A model generated the notes under the pieces. That model was not told the DNA's origin. It saw only the letters and a program-made list of their open reading frames with translations, and searched no databases. A stretch of 64,000 nucleotides of DNA. Origin: Lates calcarifer (Eukaryota; Chordata; Actinopteri; Centropomidae). The position numbers and the translations under genes were made by a program. Of the stretch, positions 1-12,800 are shown piece after piece; positions within the stretch are counted from its first letter, which is position 1, and every line of letters starts with the position of its first letter. The DNA is taken from the NCBI RefSeq assembly GCF_001640805.2, contig NC_066844.1:976428-1040427 (forward strand), read 5' to 3'.

Positions 1-180
1 TGTTCAGCAGGACAACATCCCCCGCTCTATCTCCCTCTCTCTCTATTCTCTCACCCACCTCTCTATCTTTCTCACCCTTTCACACTCTCTCTCTGATCTG
101 CTTCTCTCTGCGACGTCAGCAGCTTGAAAGATGTAACTATTTATTAAAACTGACAAGATTCATTGCCAAGTCTTGGTGAA

Positions 181-585
181 TGTGTTTGTGGGTGAGTGTG
201 TGTTTGGCGTGTGTGTGTGTGTGTGTGTGTATGCCCGTCTGTGTGTGCATGTGTGTGTGTCAGTGTGAGTGTTACAGTGTGTGTGTGTGTGTATGTGGTA
301 GTGTGGGGCTAAACGGAAAGAGAAGGATGGGAGGGAAGAGAATGGAGAATCAGCATCTTCTGTCAACACAGCTGGTTACCCTTTGTAAAGAAGGATAAGC
401 TCTTTCTCTGTGACACACACACACACACACACAGAAAAATGTTCATGCAGAGAAGTACACAACAAACACACAACATAGACAAAATAGTTTCATACACAAA
501 AAAGCTCTTGCACAAATATGTAATGTAGAAAAACACAACACACACACAGCTGGAACATCTTTGTTGATCAAGAACAGGATGTTAG

Positions 586-616
<31 letters not shown>
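181..616. repeat. GT/CA-rich microsatellite cluster
   Basis: Includes (GT)11 at 209-230, interrupted TG-rich DNA to about 300, (AC)n at 413-433 and (GT)n at 588-616. Apparent Cys/Val and His/Thr proteins here are translations of the repeat. Confidence 0.95.
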
Positions 617-3600
617 GTGTGGGTGGGTGGTGCTGCAGTGCAGTTCAGTGATGGTGATGTTGACTGTTGAGGAACAAAGACGTGTTGAGGAAGGAGAAGC
701 TGAGTAGCAGGATGTTCACCTCAGTCACCCGTTCACAGGTTTGATGCCGACATGAGACGACGGTCTAATTACTCTGGCACTGACCTGAACAACACTCACA
801 ACGGAAGTTAGTTAAAGCTGAACGACTACAACTGATTATTTTGTTTAGTTTTTAATTAAAGTTTGGAGTGTTCTTTCAGTTTATGACTCATTAGTGTTTA
901 AAGGTTGACTGTGTTACCAGGGAACAAAGTGATCTGTTAAATATGATGAAAGTTTTCTTGGTATAAACATATTTAATTTGTCTTCACTTGATGGACTAAG
1001 ACTATTAATAGGCGATCAACATATCTTCACATTCATACATAAACTGTTAATCTTGACATGTGAGGTTGTTCAGTTTAGAGTTTAGAGTTATCGCTGCTTC
1101 TTGCTTGCTGCACCCCCCCGAGAGACCTGCCCTTGTAACTCCACGTAACACAGCAAACAAGTTGACCCCTCAAAATGTTCATTACTGAAAGATGTAATCA
1201 CACATCTGTAATACTATAATCAGTAATGCAGTACTTCTAAACACTGGTTATGAAGCAGTCCATCATATTTTGAGTAAACAGTTACTTTCCTGTCTTACAC
1301 TGTGAGGATGGTGCTCAGTACTAAAAACAGTGATTAAAAATCAGAGTGTGTTAAATGATGAATAAATATGTCAGTGTGTGTAGAAGTCCAGGATCTATGC
1401 GAACACCAAAGAAATGAATTGATTGGGAGATTGTTTGTTGTGGGGATCAAGGAAAGCTTCTAATCTCTCTTAGTGACAGACTTGATTAAAAAACAACTGC
1501 GATCGACGTGGGACGGCAGATATCAATATGAGAGCCGGATAAAGGTCACATACTGCTAAACACCCCTCGATGTCAAATCCTTATGACTGGAAAATTTGGA
1601 GGCTGTTTTGTCTGTTTGTTTTTCTCTCTGTGCCTTCCTCACCACCTGAATTGTTTCCAGTCCTTTGAGTTGAATTGGGTTCATTATTGCAGGAGTCCGT
1701 GAGTCCTATTCAAAGCTTCACAGAACACCTGCAACAAATAAAAACTTCAGTGGGAAAACCTTTCCAAATTCTCACTAAGACTCTGTAGACTTCTTAGAAG
1801 ATATGAGGCATTAATGTGACAGCTGAGAGGCCACAGTAATAGTTGTTCCAGTTGAAGCTGAGCAGTGCTTTTTAACGTTTGTATAAACTGTAAATCTGAA
1901 ATAATGAAGTTATTATGTTGCTTATGTTGGTTAAAATTAAGGCTGGGCAGTATACCAAAAAATATAATCACAATTTGTTTCCCCATACTGATCGATATCA
2001 ATATTTATCACCTTATATAAGGGCAAGTTTGAAGAGTATCCTGATTAAAAAAAAAAAAAACAGTGGGCTATTTAGATAAACTTTGAGGAAAAAAACAGAA
2101 TAACTATTATTCTACAAACATATTTAATCTGCCTTAACTAAACATTAACTTGTAACTGATCAAAAAACTACAATCACAGATTGTTTGATAGGACCTCCTA
2201 TGTAGAGGTGCTGTTAGCTGTTAGCCCTGCTAGGACTTGGTGTGGATGGACAAACCACATCTTCATCCTCTCTGTGTGGTCGCTGGGATGAAACCTTTTC
2301 AGCTGATTGTGAAGATTTGTTGCTGCCTGTCTGGCGACATGTTTTTCAGACGGTCTTAATCTGAGCTTCGTATTTTCTAACATAACCAAACCACTTCCAA
2401 ATAATCGACATGCTATGATCTTTGTTGCCGACAGTTTCCTGTTTGGAGGATACTGTGAGTTCTTTACTTTTGAGCTTCTCTTTGGTTGACAGCTTTCTTT
2501 ACCGCTGGTAGGTCAGGGAATGGGTCTGTACTTTGACGTGCAAAAACTGCCGCCTGACTGGCTGTTGTTGCATTAATGCTACCGTGTGATAGGTTGTCGT
2601 CTGAATCGACAGAAACTATATTACCATCCCAGATCGAGATCACCCAGCCCCAGTTAAAATTGATTCTTTAGAAACAATTAATCAGATAAGAAGTAGAAAT
2701 TACATTTTCATTATCCAGTGGAATTTGCCTGAAACACAGACATTGTCAAATATGCCTATACACCTTCTACACACACATATACCACAAAGATACACGTTCC
2801 AAACACCCACAGTAACCAACACACATACGAACAACTTGTGTGCATGTGTATCATGCTTAGATGTACACATACATATGTAATAAAACATGTCTGTTTCCCA
2901 GAGACTGTGTTACACTAATACACACCTCAGCATTACATCACCTCCATGACACACACCCGTGCACACGCATAAAGAGCTACTGTAAATGTCAGCGTACTCA
3001 GCTGTCAGATGAAGGCAGACGTAACGCAGCGCGACTGGGAGTCCCCCCGGAGCATCACGTTCCCACATCAGCTCTGCCTCCTCTGCAGGAATAGAAAGCA
3101 TCACTTGACATTTATTGTTCCTTCGGCTCCCACAAAGGAAGTGATTTCTAGTAATGACAGAGAGTGTGTATGTCAGTCACAGATTGGGAATACAGGAGTT
3201 TATAAGTTGGTGTGTATAAATGACTGAAAATGTGTTTTTCTGGGTAATGAAGTGACGTCTGAGTCAGTCCAACAAAAGTCATTCCAAACTCATCCCACGC
3301 TGTTTTCAACCCTAGTTGAAATTTCCGGTACCATTTCCTGAGTTCACATTTTGTTCGGTGAATGTTTTTGTTCAACAGGTGTTCAGAGCAGCACTTGCGT
3401 TATCACACACACCTGACTGTGCTGAATGGTTTCTTTATTTTCTACTTTCTAGAACACATGAGTAATTCTTTCACTGATTTAAAAGAATTTATAAGAATGT
3501 TTTCTTCTTAGCAGGAGATGATTGAATCACTGAGGTGCAAAAAGATTTTTCTTTCCTGTGCTTGGATTGTTGTCAAAACAACGATATTCCCTGTTTAGTA

Positions 3601-3719
3601 ATATTTAAACAATGAACAGTGCTTGTCTTTCTTCATACACAAAACTAAAATGGACTGCTATAGAAGAGTATTGTAGTGAGAATTTTCAACTGTTCAACTC
3701 CATATAATAATACAGCAAT
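617..3719. other. Gene-free, AT-rich unique sequence
   Basis: Short A/T homopolymers (2046-2060) and ordinary AT-rich DNA; no convincing splice-bounded open frame on either strand. Confidence 0.5.
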
Positions 3720-3766
3720 ACAGCAATTTCCCTCGAGATAAATAAAGCTTCTTGAATCTTGAATCA
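3720..3766 (+). mobile_element. LINE 3'-tail remnant
   Basis: CAATTTCCCTCGAGATAAAT followed by AAAGC and two TCTTGAA units resembles the same non-LTR 3' end as at 9640-9706 but with a different short tail repeat (CTTGAAT). A short, diverged remnant. Confidence 0.5.
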
Positions 3767-4060
3767 ATACAGAAAGGTAAAGATTAATACATTGCAGTGT
3801 GACAGTATCTGCCATGGATGAATTGCTATTTATATATTATAAAAGTAAAGGTTAGTTTTGGTCTTGTCTTAAGCAGGGTTTTCTGTGAGCGTCAGCTGTC
3901 AGACAGACATTAAAACATTATCAGCTGACTCCTTTCTCACTGTTTGACGTCACAGTCTCTTTTTAGAACGTTATAACTCTAATCTTTAACCAGATGAAGG
4001 ATTTTTATCATCAGATGTCTGGATCTTTAGTAAACAAGCTGAGCAAACAGCTGCTCTCCA

Positions 4061-4465
4061 CATCCTGTGTCCGTCCAAGAGCGTCAAAGAGAACTTTTGA
4101 TTTTAACATGAACTGTTCATTCAGTGTTTTTACTGATTTCAATCACTTAGTCCGACTGTTTTGTAGAGGAGAAGACCTGTGTGGATGATTCAGCTCCCAG
4201 TGAAAACCTACTGAACCGTAAACACTGAAGGAACCTAAAAACAAGCTGAGCTAATGTTAGCTGCAGCTCTGCACCGCTGCGCCACCAGCCCCTTACTGAC
4301 ATCCTGTGTCCACCAGAAAAACACAGATTTTTAACATGAAACTACTTTATTCAGTGTTTTAATGATCAGGTGTGTTTGTTTTGGAGAAGGAGGAGACCTC
4401 GGAGGAGAATTGAGCTCCTGGTAAAAACCTCCTGAACCATGAACACTGAAGGAATCTTGAAATGC
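4061..4465. repeat. Two tandem imperfect repeat units
   Basis: Unit A (4061-4240) and unit B (4300-4462) share, in order, CATCCTGTGTCC, TTTTAACATGAA, TTCAGTGTTTT, GGAGAAGACCT/GGAGGAGACCT, GCTCC(C/T)(A/G)GT(G/A)AAAACCT and CTGAACC(G/A)T(A/G)AACACTGAAGGAA. The spacer is rich in GCT and AGC. It looks like a local duplication of a fish repeat whose CTGAACC-TGAACACTGAAGGAA core I have met elsewhere. No coding capacity. Confidence 0.7.
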
Positions 4466-4469
4466 AGTG

Positions 4470-5813
4470 AGTTGTATGAGTCGTTTAAGAGTGCAATCAA
4501 GCTGACTACTTCAGTCACGCAGCTTTTTTAATGCACTTGTGGAAAACCTTGCTTATGCTGCTCACACACAAACCACAAATCCATCTCTGTATGAAAACCT
4601 AGCTATATGTGGTATAAGCACGCTTTGCTCACAGAGGCAGTTTTCGACAAATAGCGCAAAGTGGTATTTGTTGCGTTCTTTCTTTTTTTAAAATCATTTC
4701 ACATAAATTACAGCTTGTAAATGTAACTTTTGATGCAATGATATCAGAGTCTGTGGCAGATTGACAAAGTCTTACCATTAAGATGTAATTTTAAAATCAC
4801 AGAAAATCCTTCAACTCTAATTGTCATCCATTAACACTGTCACCTGCCAGAGATGTCAACTTCTGCCTGAGAGCAGTGAACAACTTATCAGTTTAAAAAG
4901 AAAAGTCCTTATCCTACTGGACAAATATAAAATCAATCAAGATCTTTGATCAAGAGCTTTGTTCAGACGCACAGAATCCGTACAACATTTTTATTTATGC
5001 AGTTGTTTGTTCTTTAATGAGATTCACAAGCAGAAATGTTTTTTTTTACAGTTTTTTACAACTTTATTAAAACACATTGTGAGCATATGAGCCCTGTATC
5101 ATGCAGGAATGTGAGTGTTCGTAGCCTCTGGTCTTGGGGAGGTCCTTGTCTGACAGGAATTGATGTGTTTCTATGAACACTGGTTTGCTCAGAATAAACA
5201 GAGAAAGGACGGTTTAGGATGACACCTCAGTCAGAGAAAAAAGGGCAAGTTTTGCACAAGGGAGAATAAACATGGTCTTTACTTTCTGCTGAGTCATTTT
5301 TAATGCAATAAGACTTCAGTCAAAAGATGGATTAGCTTCAACAGGCTGTCTGTTTGATCATACATCTTCACTATTCTCCATCTTAAATGTTAAACGCTAA
5401 AAGGAGCTCAGCTACACAAAAGAACAAATTTAGCTCCTTACCTTGACGTGTGACTGGATATATTTACCCAGATTGCATTGCTTCAGGTTTAATAAAGTTT
5501 TGATGGGATGAAAGAAAAGTAAAACGTCTTCTACATAACTTTTCCCCCTTCTTCTTCTTCTCTCCCGTCCTCTTCATTAAGCAATGCTCTGACTGATGTA
5601 TTAAACCTTTACTTCTTCCATCCCGCTCCTTTCATTAGTCTGGGACAGATTGTTTCTCTTTCATCTCTCTCCTCCTTTTCTCTGCCCTTTCTTTGTCTTT
5701 TTCTGCCGTCTTATTGTCTATTAAAGATGTTCTCTGCAAGACTCGGAGGAATGACAGATTGGGAGTGATGAGAAAATGAACAAAGGGAGCATTGAGCTAA
5801 AGGAGAGGGCTTC

Positions 5814-5853
<40 letters not shown>

Positions 5854-7310
5854 ATGGAAAGAGGAATGTGTCTTTGTGTGATACCTTGTGCGTGCCCCAT
5901 TTTTTCCCCCTGAAACCGTGAGTGTGTGAGATGTGTATGATTAGACCTACGTGCCTCATAAACATGAGGGAGATGGTGACATAGATTGTATCCTTCATGT
6001 TGGAACATGATGTGGGTTTCTGCAGGGCCACCCTCACCCCCCCCCATCCTTCACTCAGGGTCACTGCCTCTGCATGAATACTGTGACCTCAATCAGCACA
6101 ATGTGACACAGTTGTGGGGCAGGAAAACCTCACTGGATTTGTTTGATTCTCTGAAACAGTGGACATATTCGTCGCACTCACACTATAGTCACATAAAAAT
6201 GGTAATTTTTTTCTCCTCAGTGTCAAATAAATCCAGTGATAGTTGTGTGTATACATGGCCACACTGAAAACACAAACTGCTAATAGCTAATTCAGCAACT
6301 GTTAATGGCCTCAGTTTGTCAAAATGTAAACAAATACAGGCTGAGAACACAGGGCTGAAGTTGCTCGGACCAATAACAGGAGTGATAAAATCCATCAGTA
6401 CCTTGTTTTTTTCACGTTGTACTACTGGTATTTCTAAGGCTCCGAGTGATATGCTCCTCTATTCATTCACTTACAGATATTTGCCCGAGGGGCCCACAGT
6501 GTTTGACTTTGAAAACCTCTGCTCTCGGCCAAAGCAGTGGATGCACAGACGAACAGGACAGACAACACCCGTCTTAGTCTTCTCTCTGTACAGGAAACAA
6601 AAACAGCAACAGAAAAGTAACTCGCTAACTGTTTATTAGGATTATTATCTTGGTTATTAGTTTATTTATTAGCCTGGTTGAAAGATGCCTGATGAATAAT
6701 CAGAATATTAAGCCTGAACTGTGCATTTAATGCTTTTAAATGTAAGTTGTAATACCTGAGACTGAGCTGAGGCAAACAGATCTGTGAGTGTGGCTTCAGG
6801 GCAGTTATCTGTTATCTCTGACAGAGGCAGAGCATGGTGTGAGAGGAAGGTATGTGGAGGAGGAAGTTGTGTCTAGAGAGTCTGTGTGTGCGTATAAATC
6901 ACCAGTCTTCACATGTTTTGTCTGAGTATTTTAACTGTGTGTCTGATGACAGAGGCAGACAGGACTAACATATTTGAATGTGATCTCAGCTCTCAATCCC
7001 TTTTTAACCTGGTGCCTCGTTTTGTGTCGAGAACACTGTGCTAGTTCTTACAGCCGATACCTTCAGCAAACACAACTATATAACACAAGACCCTCTCACC
7101 TTTTAGCAAGAACACAACTTCAGCTTGACTTTTACCTTGATAAAGCCTAACAATGCTCAGGTAAAAGAGTCTTACTGAAGTGGTGATGATCTAAAGACTC
7201 ATCTCAGCCATGTTCATGCTACAGCTGATGGAGGGTAAATAAATAAATAAGTGAAAAGAGATAAGCAGATCAAAGCAGTGAGTCAGGGAGACAGAGAGAC
7301 AGACAGACAG
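4470..7310. other. Gene-free sequence
   Basis: Apart from the GT microsatellite at 5815 and a (GACA)n-like stretch at 7290-7318, I see nothing I can name. T/C-rich stretches near 5540-5710 mimic acceptors. Confidence 0.5.
5815..5852 (+). repeat. (GT)19 microsatellite
   Basis: Uninterrupted GT run in otherwise unique sequence. Confidence 0.97.
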
Positions 7311-7314
7311 GCAG

Positions 7315-7602
7315 ACAGCTAGGAAAGCTCCATGTGGGCCTCACTGTCTTGACCAAAGAGCTGCAAATCTCATTCCTACGTGTTGCAAAGTCTCTCAGTG
7401 ATGCTGAGACTCCCACTGTGTGTGTGAGTCCCAGTGGCACAGGCTAAAGAGAGTATTAGCAGTGAGGTTGGGCTGCAAACCTGTTTAAGAAAACAGGGAG
7501 GGTACGGTTTACTTTGTGTGTGCACACTGCTTAAATGCTCTGGTACTGTCTGTACTATATCAAACATGCTGTGGGTATTTATTTAATCATTTAGATGAAC
7601 AG
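7315..7602 (+). repeat. Direct duplication, copy 1
   Basis: From CTCCATGTGGGCCTCACTGT to TTAGATGAACAG this stretch matches 8662-8963 with few differences. It has a longer CA-free core (GGGAGGGTACGGTTTACTTT and CTGGTACTGTCTGTACTATA are identical in both). The apparent minus-strand ORF inside it is an accident of the repeat. The unit may be an uncharacterised interspersed element. Confidence 0.85.
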
Positions 7603-8661
7603 TTTTTATTATTATTTTTGTGAACACAGCAAAAGGAGGAAAACACATATATACACAAAAAAAACCAAAAAGATATAAAAATAAGAATTCCATGGTGACC
7701 CCACCCCGCCCCGACCATCCACCCCCACACCAAACCCCAGAGAGGATCTCACTGACATCAAGAGGACATAATTCATCAAAACAGTGTGAGATTAGAGGCT
7801 CAGTCAGTCACGCTGCCAGGAAAGAACTGTCTCGGTTTTAGCACCATGTCTCCCTGCGACCAATAGCTCCCAATTAATAATGTCAAGAAAATCAGTGTTA
7901 AGCCATTGGGGATTAGTAACTGAGCCTGGAGGTCTCCACCATAAATCTATCTCTTTTTTCCTGCTGCTGTAACTCACATAAACATGTGTTTTCAGATTAA
8001 AACAGAGGGAGTGCCAGTCAGATAAAGTCCAGCTCTCCACATTCCACAAGTGCTTCGCCTCTTCACATTATCAACACATGTGCATGTACTGTATGTGTCT
8101 TTAATGGTGTCTGGATGTTGATGTTGCAACAGGTTAATATTGACTCACACCAAAGCAACACCTGCTGACCAGTTAAGGTGGCTTACAGAGTTTTATAGAG
8201 TTTTGCAGATGATTAGCTCATGTCTGTTTTTATCTTCCAGCACTTTTGACCTTTGGCTGCTATTCAGTTTTTTCTAATTAAAATTAAAATGACCACTGAT
8301 AAATACACCACAAATTCTCTCTCAAAAATGCGGCATGTATTTATATTTGACCATTTTCTTCTCAATATTTCATTAAGCCTGTTGATTTCACTGTAATATC
8401 TGACACAGCCTAATGGACTCTTAGTGCTTTGAACAAATAATGAATGCACCTCAGAAAATAACCTTTATAGATAAGAACCTTTATAAATCAAATGGAAATG
8501 GTCACTAAAATATGTTATATAAAAGGTGCAGCTGAATTAGCAGTGGTAGTCAGTGAGTGATTGGATCTGTCTCCATCTTCTGTTTGTTTATAAGTTACAC
8601 TGAAAAAATCCTGAAGAAGTTGCGTCACTCACTGACTGGTGCTCACAGCGGTTTAGATTTA

Positions 8662-8963
8662 GACAGCGAGGAAATCTCCATGTGGGCCTCACTGTTGTGG
8701 CCTTGACCAAAGAGCTGCAAATCTCATTCTTATGTGGTGCAAAGTGATGCTGAGACTCCCACTGTGTGTGTGAGTCCCAGTGGCACAGCTAAAGAGAGTA
8801 TTAGCAGTGAGGTTGGGCTGCAAACCTGTTTAAGAAAACAGGGAGGGTACGGTTTACTTTGTGTGTGCACACTGCTTAAATGCTCTGGTACTGTCTGTAC
8901 TATATCAAACATGCTGTGGGTATTTAGTGATCTGGTTTTCTCTGTACATGGTTAGATGAACAG
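8662..8963 (+). repeat. Direct duplication, copy 2
   Basis: Second copy, about 1.35 kb downstream in the same orientation. It carries a small insertion in the CACTGT-TGTGGC-CTTGACC segment, a deletion of TCTCTCA, and a different stretch (GTGATCTGGTTTTCTCTG) before the shared GATGAACAG end. Confidence 0.85.
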
Positions 8964-9127
8964 CCCAGGCTTTCTTGTGTTAGGTTTTTGGTAGCTTTCT
9001 CTATTTCATGCATCAGTCAGAACCTGATTCAACTCATTACACTTTTTTTTTTTTTTTTTAGCTAAATCACACACACAGAGAACTGCAGAGACGGAGGGAC
9101 AGGCTGCAAACTTTACAACCAAATCTT

Positions 9128-9543
9128 GTCTTAAAATGGCTGAACCACAAAACTAACTGTGATGCAGTTAGAGACTGGAAACAGAAAGCAGAGAAACACT
9201 GAACAGCGCGAGGCAAGGTACAGCAACTCGTTTCTGTTGTCCACTCTGATACGCTCATCATCATGTCAGTAAGTTCTGTCTGCTGAGAGCTGCATGGCAC
9301 CGGTGTTACAGCGAGTTAAAACAGATGGACAGTGTCAGCAGCCCGGCAGGAGAGACATGGTGTCGCTGCTGCAGTGTTATGTAGTTGCAATAAGACGACT
9401 CTGCAGAGGGCTTTTAATTTGAAATGACAGTCACAGGAAGTGGAGACAGCGGTAAAACCTGATTGAGGCAAAATGGAGAGAAAAAGAAGAGAAAAAGAGA
9501 GAGAAAGGTAGATTTAACTCGCTAACATTAAGTTAGATTTGTA
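9128..9543 (+). repeat. Dispersed repeat, copy 1 (+ orientation)
   Basis: Shares with the reverse complement of 36832-37243: CCACAAAACTAACTGTGATG, TTACAGCGAGTT, GACAGTGTCAGCAGCCC, GCAGGAGAGAC, CTTTTAATTTGAAA, ACAGTCACAGGAAGTGGAGA and TAGATTTAACTCGCTAACAT. Non-coding, roughly 415 bases, moderately diverged, with different sequence outside both ends. This is the behaviour of a transposable element, probably a non-autonomous DNA transposon. Confidence 0.8.
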
Positions 9544-9639
9544 GTTTTTGGAGCTGCTTTCTGTGAATGGCACAAACTGGATATGTAGATCTGATGAAGG
9601 TGACTTAACTGATGTTTTAGGTCAGTCAGGTCAGTCAAA

Positions 9640-9706
9640 CTGCTCCAAAACTAAATTTCCCCATTGTGGGACTAATAAAGGATTATCTTATCTTATCTTA
9701 TCTTAC
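9640..9706 (+). mobile_element. 3' tail of a truncated non-LTR retrotransposon with (TTATC)n
   Basis: The sequence AAATTTCCCCATTGTGGGAC followed by TAATAAAGGA and four to five TTATC units is the signature 3' end of fish L2/CR1-like or Maui-like LINEs and the SINEs that borrow their tails. The body further upstream (from about 9545) is not recognisable. It abuts the dispersed repeat copy at 9128-9543. Confidence 0.75.
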
Positions 9707-9809
9707 ATTGGGGATTGGGGAGGGGTAGTGTTGCATAAAAAGTTTAATCACAGACACAGACTAGATGAAAATCAGTTTTATTAACCAGGTTTTACAGCCT
9801 TTAAAAAAA

Positions 9810-12800
9810 ATTAAGAAAAGTCTGTATGTTTCTGAGCAGTTACAGAGGACCCAGGACCCAAACAGAACACAAACAGGGAGGCTGGATGATGTGCACACTG
9901 TTTATAGACTCTGCCTTTAGGTACCAGGTACAGTCTATCTGTGGCATCCCACATGCCTGGAACCTGGTCTACGTCTAAACAGCTTTGAGTGTAAATATTA
10001 TACTTTCCTACATTCATCATGTCTAAAAATACACCTGGTGGCTCAGAGAGAGGTGATCAGAAATGTCAGCTCACCCTAACACCACTCTGTGTACAGTTTT
10101 GATTGTGTGTGTATGCAAAGGTTAATTTCCTTGATTGCCTGAATGTGTGTGTGTGTGTGCGTGTGTGCGCGCACTTATTTACACATGGCTCTATGCATTT
10201 CACACACATTAATCTAGTAGCCTCTGTGGTGCTGACCAGTGTTAGTTTTAATGTTATAACATCCATCTTATTGCAGAGGGTGACACCAACAGATCATATA
10301 TACAGTTCATCCGTGTCTGTGTAACTCTGTGTGTGTGTGTGTGTGGGAGGGAGTGTGAGCCCGCTTGAGGATATTCATGTTGGTGCTCGCATGTGTTCTT
10401 GTTTGTGTTTCCATACATCCTCATTGCCTGTCTCTTATTTCATGTTTTTGCCCCTGTGTTCCAACATCAGTTGTCTGGGAGCCTGCCAATGACTGCAGGG
10501 CATAAACAACAAGTTTAAGGAATGTCTAAAGAGGAGAGCTGGCAGGACTCAAATACTCGCAGGGAATAAAGCTTCTGTTCTTAAAGCTGCTTTGATTCAT
10601 AGACACACATTTTCTATCTAACGCTTGCAGCAAAAACTCTGCCCAATCAAGCCGTGAGTAAACACTGCTGATTGACTTTTTGACTCCTGGGCTCTACTGC
10701 TCTTTTGGCAACGAGAATGTTGAAGATATATATCATATTTATGTGTGAGGAACAGGAGGAGAATAGTGGTATATCAAAGGACTGCTGTCAGTTTGTGTTT
10801 CACAGAGATCTTTTCATTAAAGGGACTAAAATAACCAGTGGTTAAATAAAGTTTTCATATTTTTTCTTTGATCTGAAAGTTGAGATTAGTTATTCAGACT
10901 CTCAACATGTCAAACCAGGACACAGGTCCTTGTTTTCACTCTGTGCAAATGTTTGCACATATGTGCACAAAACTTTATCTTCCAACAGTCTTCACCCCTA
11001 ACCCTAACAGCAAAGCAGAACAAGAGATGATCTTAAAGTAGGAATGCTCCAACTTCACTGACAGAATCCCGATGCAACTTGAGGACACGATTTATTCCCC
11101 AGATGATTTTACTTTTTAAAACTGAAGCTGTGCTCAGTAGGTCTCCGGCCAACAGATTAAATACCAGTATAATCCCAGCTGCTATATTATGGCTGCAGTA
11201 GTGTAATAACTACATGAGAAGTGTACTGTGTAAATGAACCCAGTAAAACTAAAACTAATCTCCCTGTAAGAGGAGGTACAAGCCGACAGAAAAGTCAACT
11301 GCAGTTAAAACACAACTTTGGTCATGCAACTCTGTCCACTTTGGTACAGCTGGGTTCATTTGGAATCATCAGTTCAGTGTTGGCACCAACACAGACACAA
11401 TAATGACTGGTTTACATTGAAGCCCTCTAATGGCCTCAGATGTTACAGAGCCACAGAGGGCGGAGGTTGGGGTGGATGGATGGGTCAAAAAAACATCAGA
11501 CATCATTCATCAAACGATGTTGGATTCTTATTTAACCTTACTGACGCTGATGTTTTTAATAAACCAGACAATAAAAGATCAACCTGATTGTACATCTCTA
11601 ACTTAATTTTTACATAATTTCTGTAACCTGTAACTAAACCTTAACCACAGATCAGAAAATGTTTTTTCTGATGAAAGTGTCTCTCAGTGGTTTTCATGGC
11701 CAGAGATGTCTTTGGACTTTCCGGTTTCATTTTTGAGGCAAATTTCAGTAGAGTTATTCTGTCATTTCATTCTGAGAACTCGGTGTTCTGGTGAGTAATA
11801 ACCAGAGTTGGTAGCTGTCACTTTACAGATTTATTTTGAGGCCACACAGTAATCCATCCTTTCAAATACAGGCAACTGGCTTTGTTTAAAAAAAAGATAT
11901 CATGAAAAGTTTCTAACATTAATGCTTCTACAAATATATTGCAAATATCATAAATAAATGAAAACACTCATTTTACAGTTTCATTTATCAGATCACATTG
12001 TGGGATGAGAAAGGTCACATTCTCTCCTCAGTCCATCCTGAATTGCTCCCTCGTCTCTTTCATATTTCATCTTTAACTGACCGTCTAACCCTCATTAGTG
12101 TCAAACACCAGTGCCAGAAAGTGTGAAATGTCTGTGGAAGGCCACTGCAATAACAATTCCACATTTGTCTCTGAAGTTTGAGCCAGATTGTGCCAAGTCT
12201 TTATCTCCTGTGGTGTCGAGTCATCCTGCAGACTTTACTTGACTTTACTCGGATGTCCTTTGAGAAGTGATCGATGCACAGGTTTTGTAATTATTTTAGT
12301 AAAACTCAGTTGTTTATATTGAGTTCTCATTTGGTAATGAAGCTCCCTGACTTCATATACTGTGATACTCTCATGCTGATCTCACGTCTGGCACAGTGAC
12401 AGTAGGAAGTGTATGGACAGCTGCTTAATCTGCAACAAACAAATCTGTGAGCAGGACCAGAGCAGGAGGAGAAAACATACTGAGGATGAGCTTGTGCTCT
12501 GCATTCAGAGCTCATCACTGCAGTCTGATCAGGCCACAATATACAAGGTCTTTTAAAGCAGCTGTTTCCTCTCAGGGACACTGTGACATCTGGTAATTTA
12601 TCACAAAAGTCGTCATTACATAAAAAGAAAATGGAACAAACTGTCAAATATTCAATTTGAATTTGTTTATTCATCATTTTGTCTTTAGATTTACTTTGCT
12701 GCTGTTTCCTTGTTGCCGACTGATAAGAGCCCTGTCTCCCAGAAATAACATTTCTATACAACTAAACTACAACAGCAAAAAAAATTACATTTCCTGAAAA

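Noticed and set aside
10994..11008. CCCTAACCCTAAC, telomere-like
   Set aside because: Only two units; far too short for an interstitial telomeric array.
12327..12761. 144-codon minus-strand frame
   Set aside because: Random-looking composition with many Cys, no domain, no splice sites; length is within what chance allows for 64 kb.
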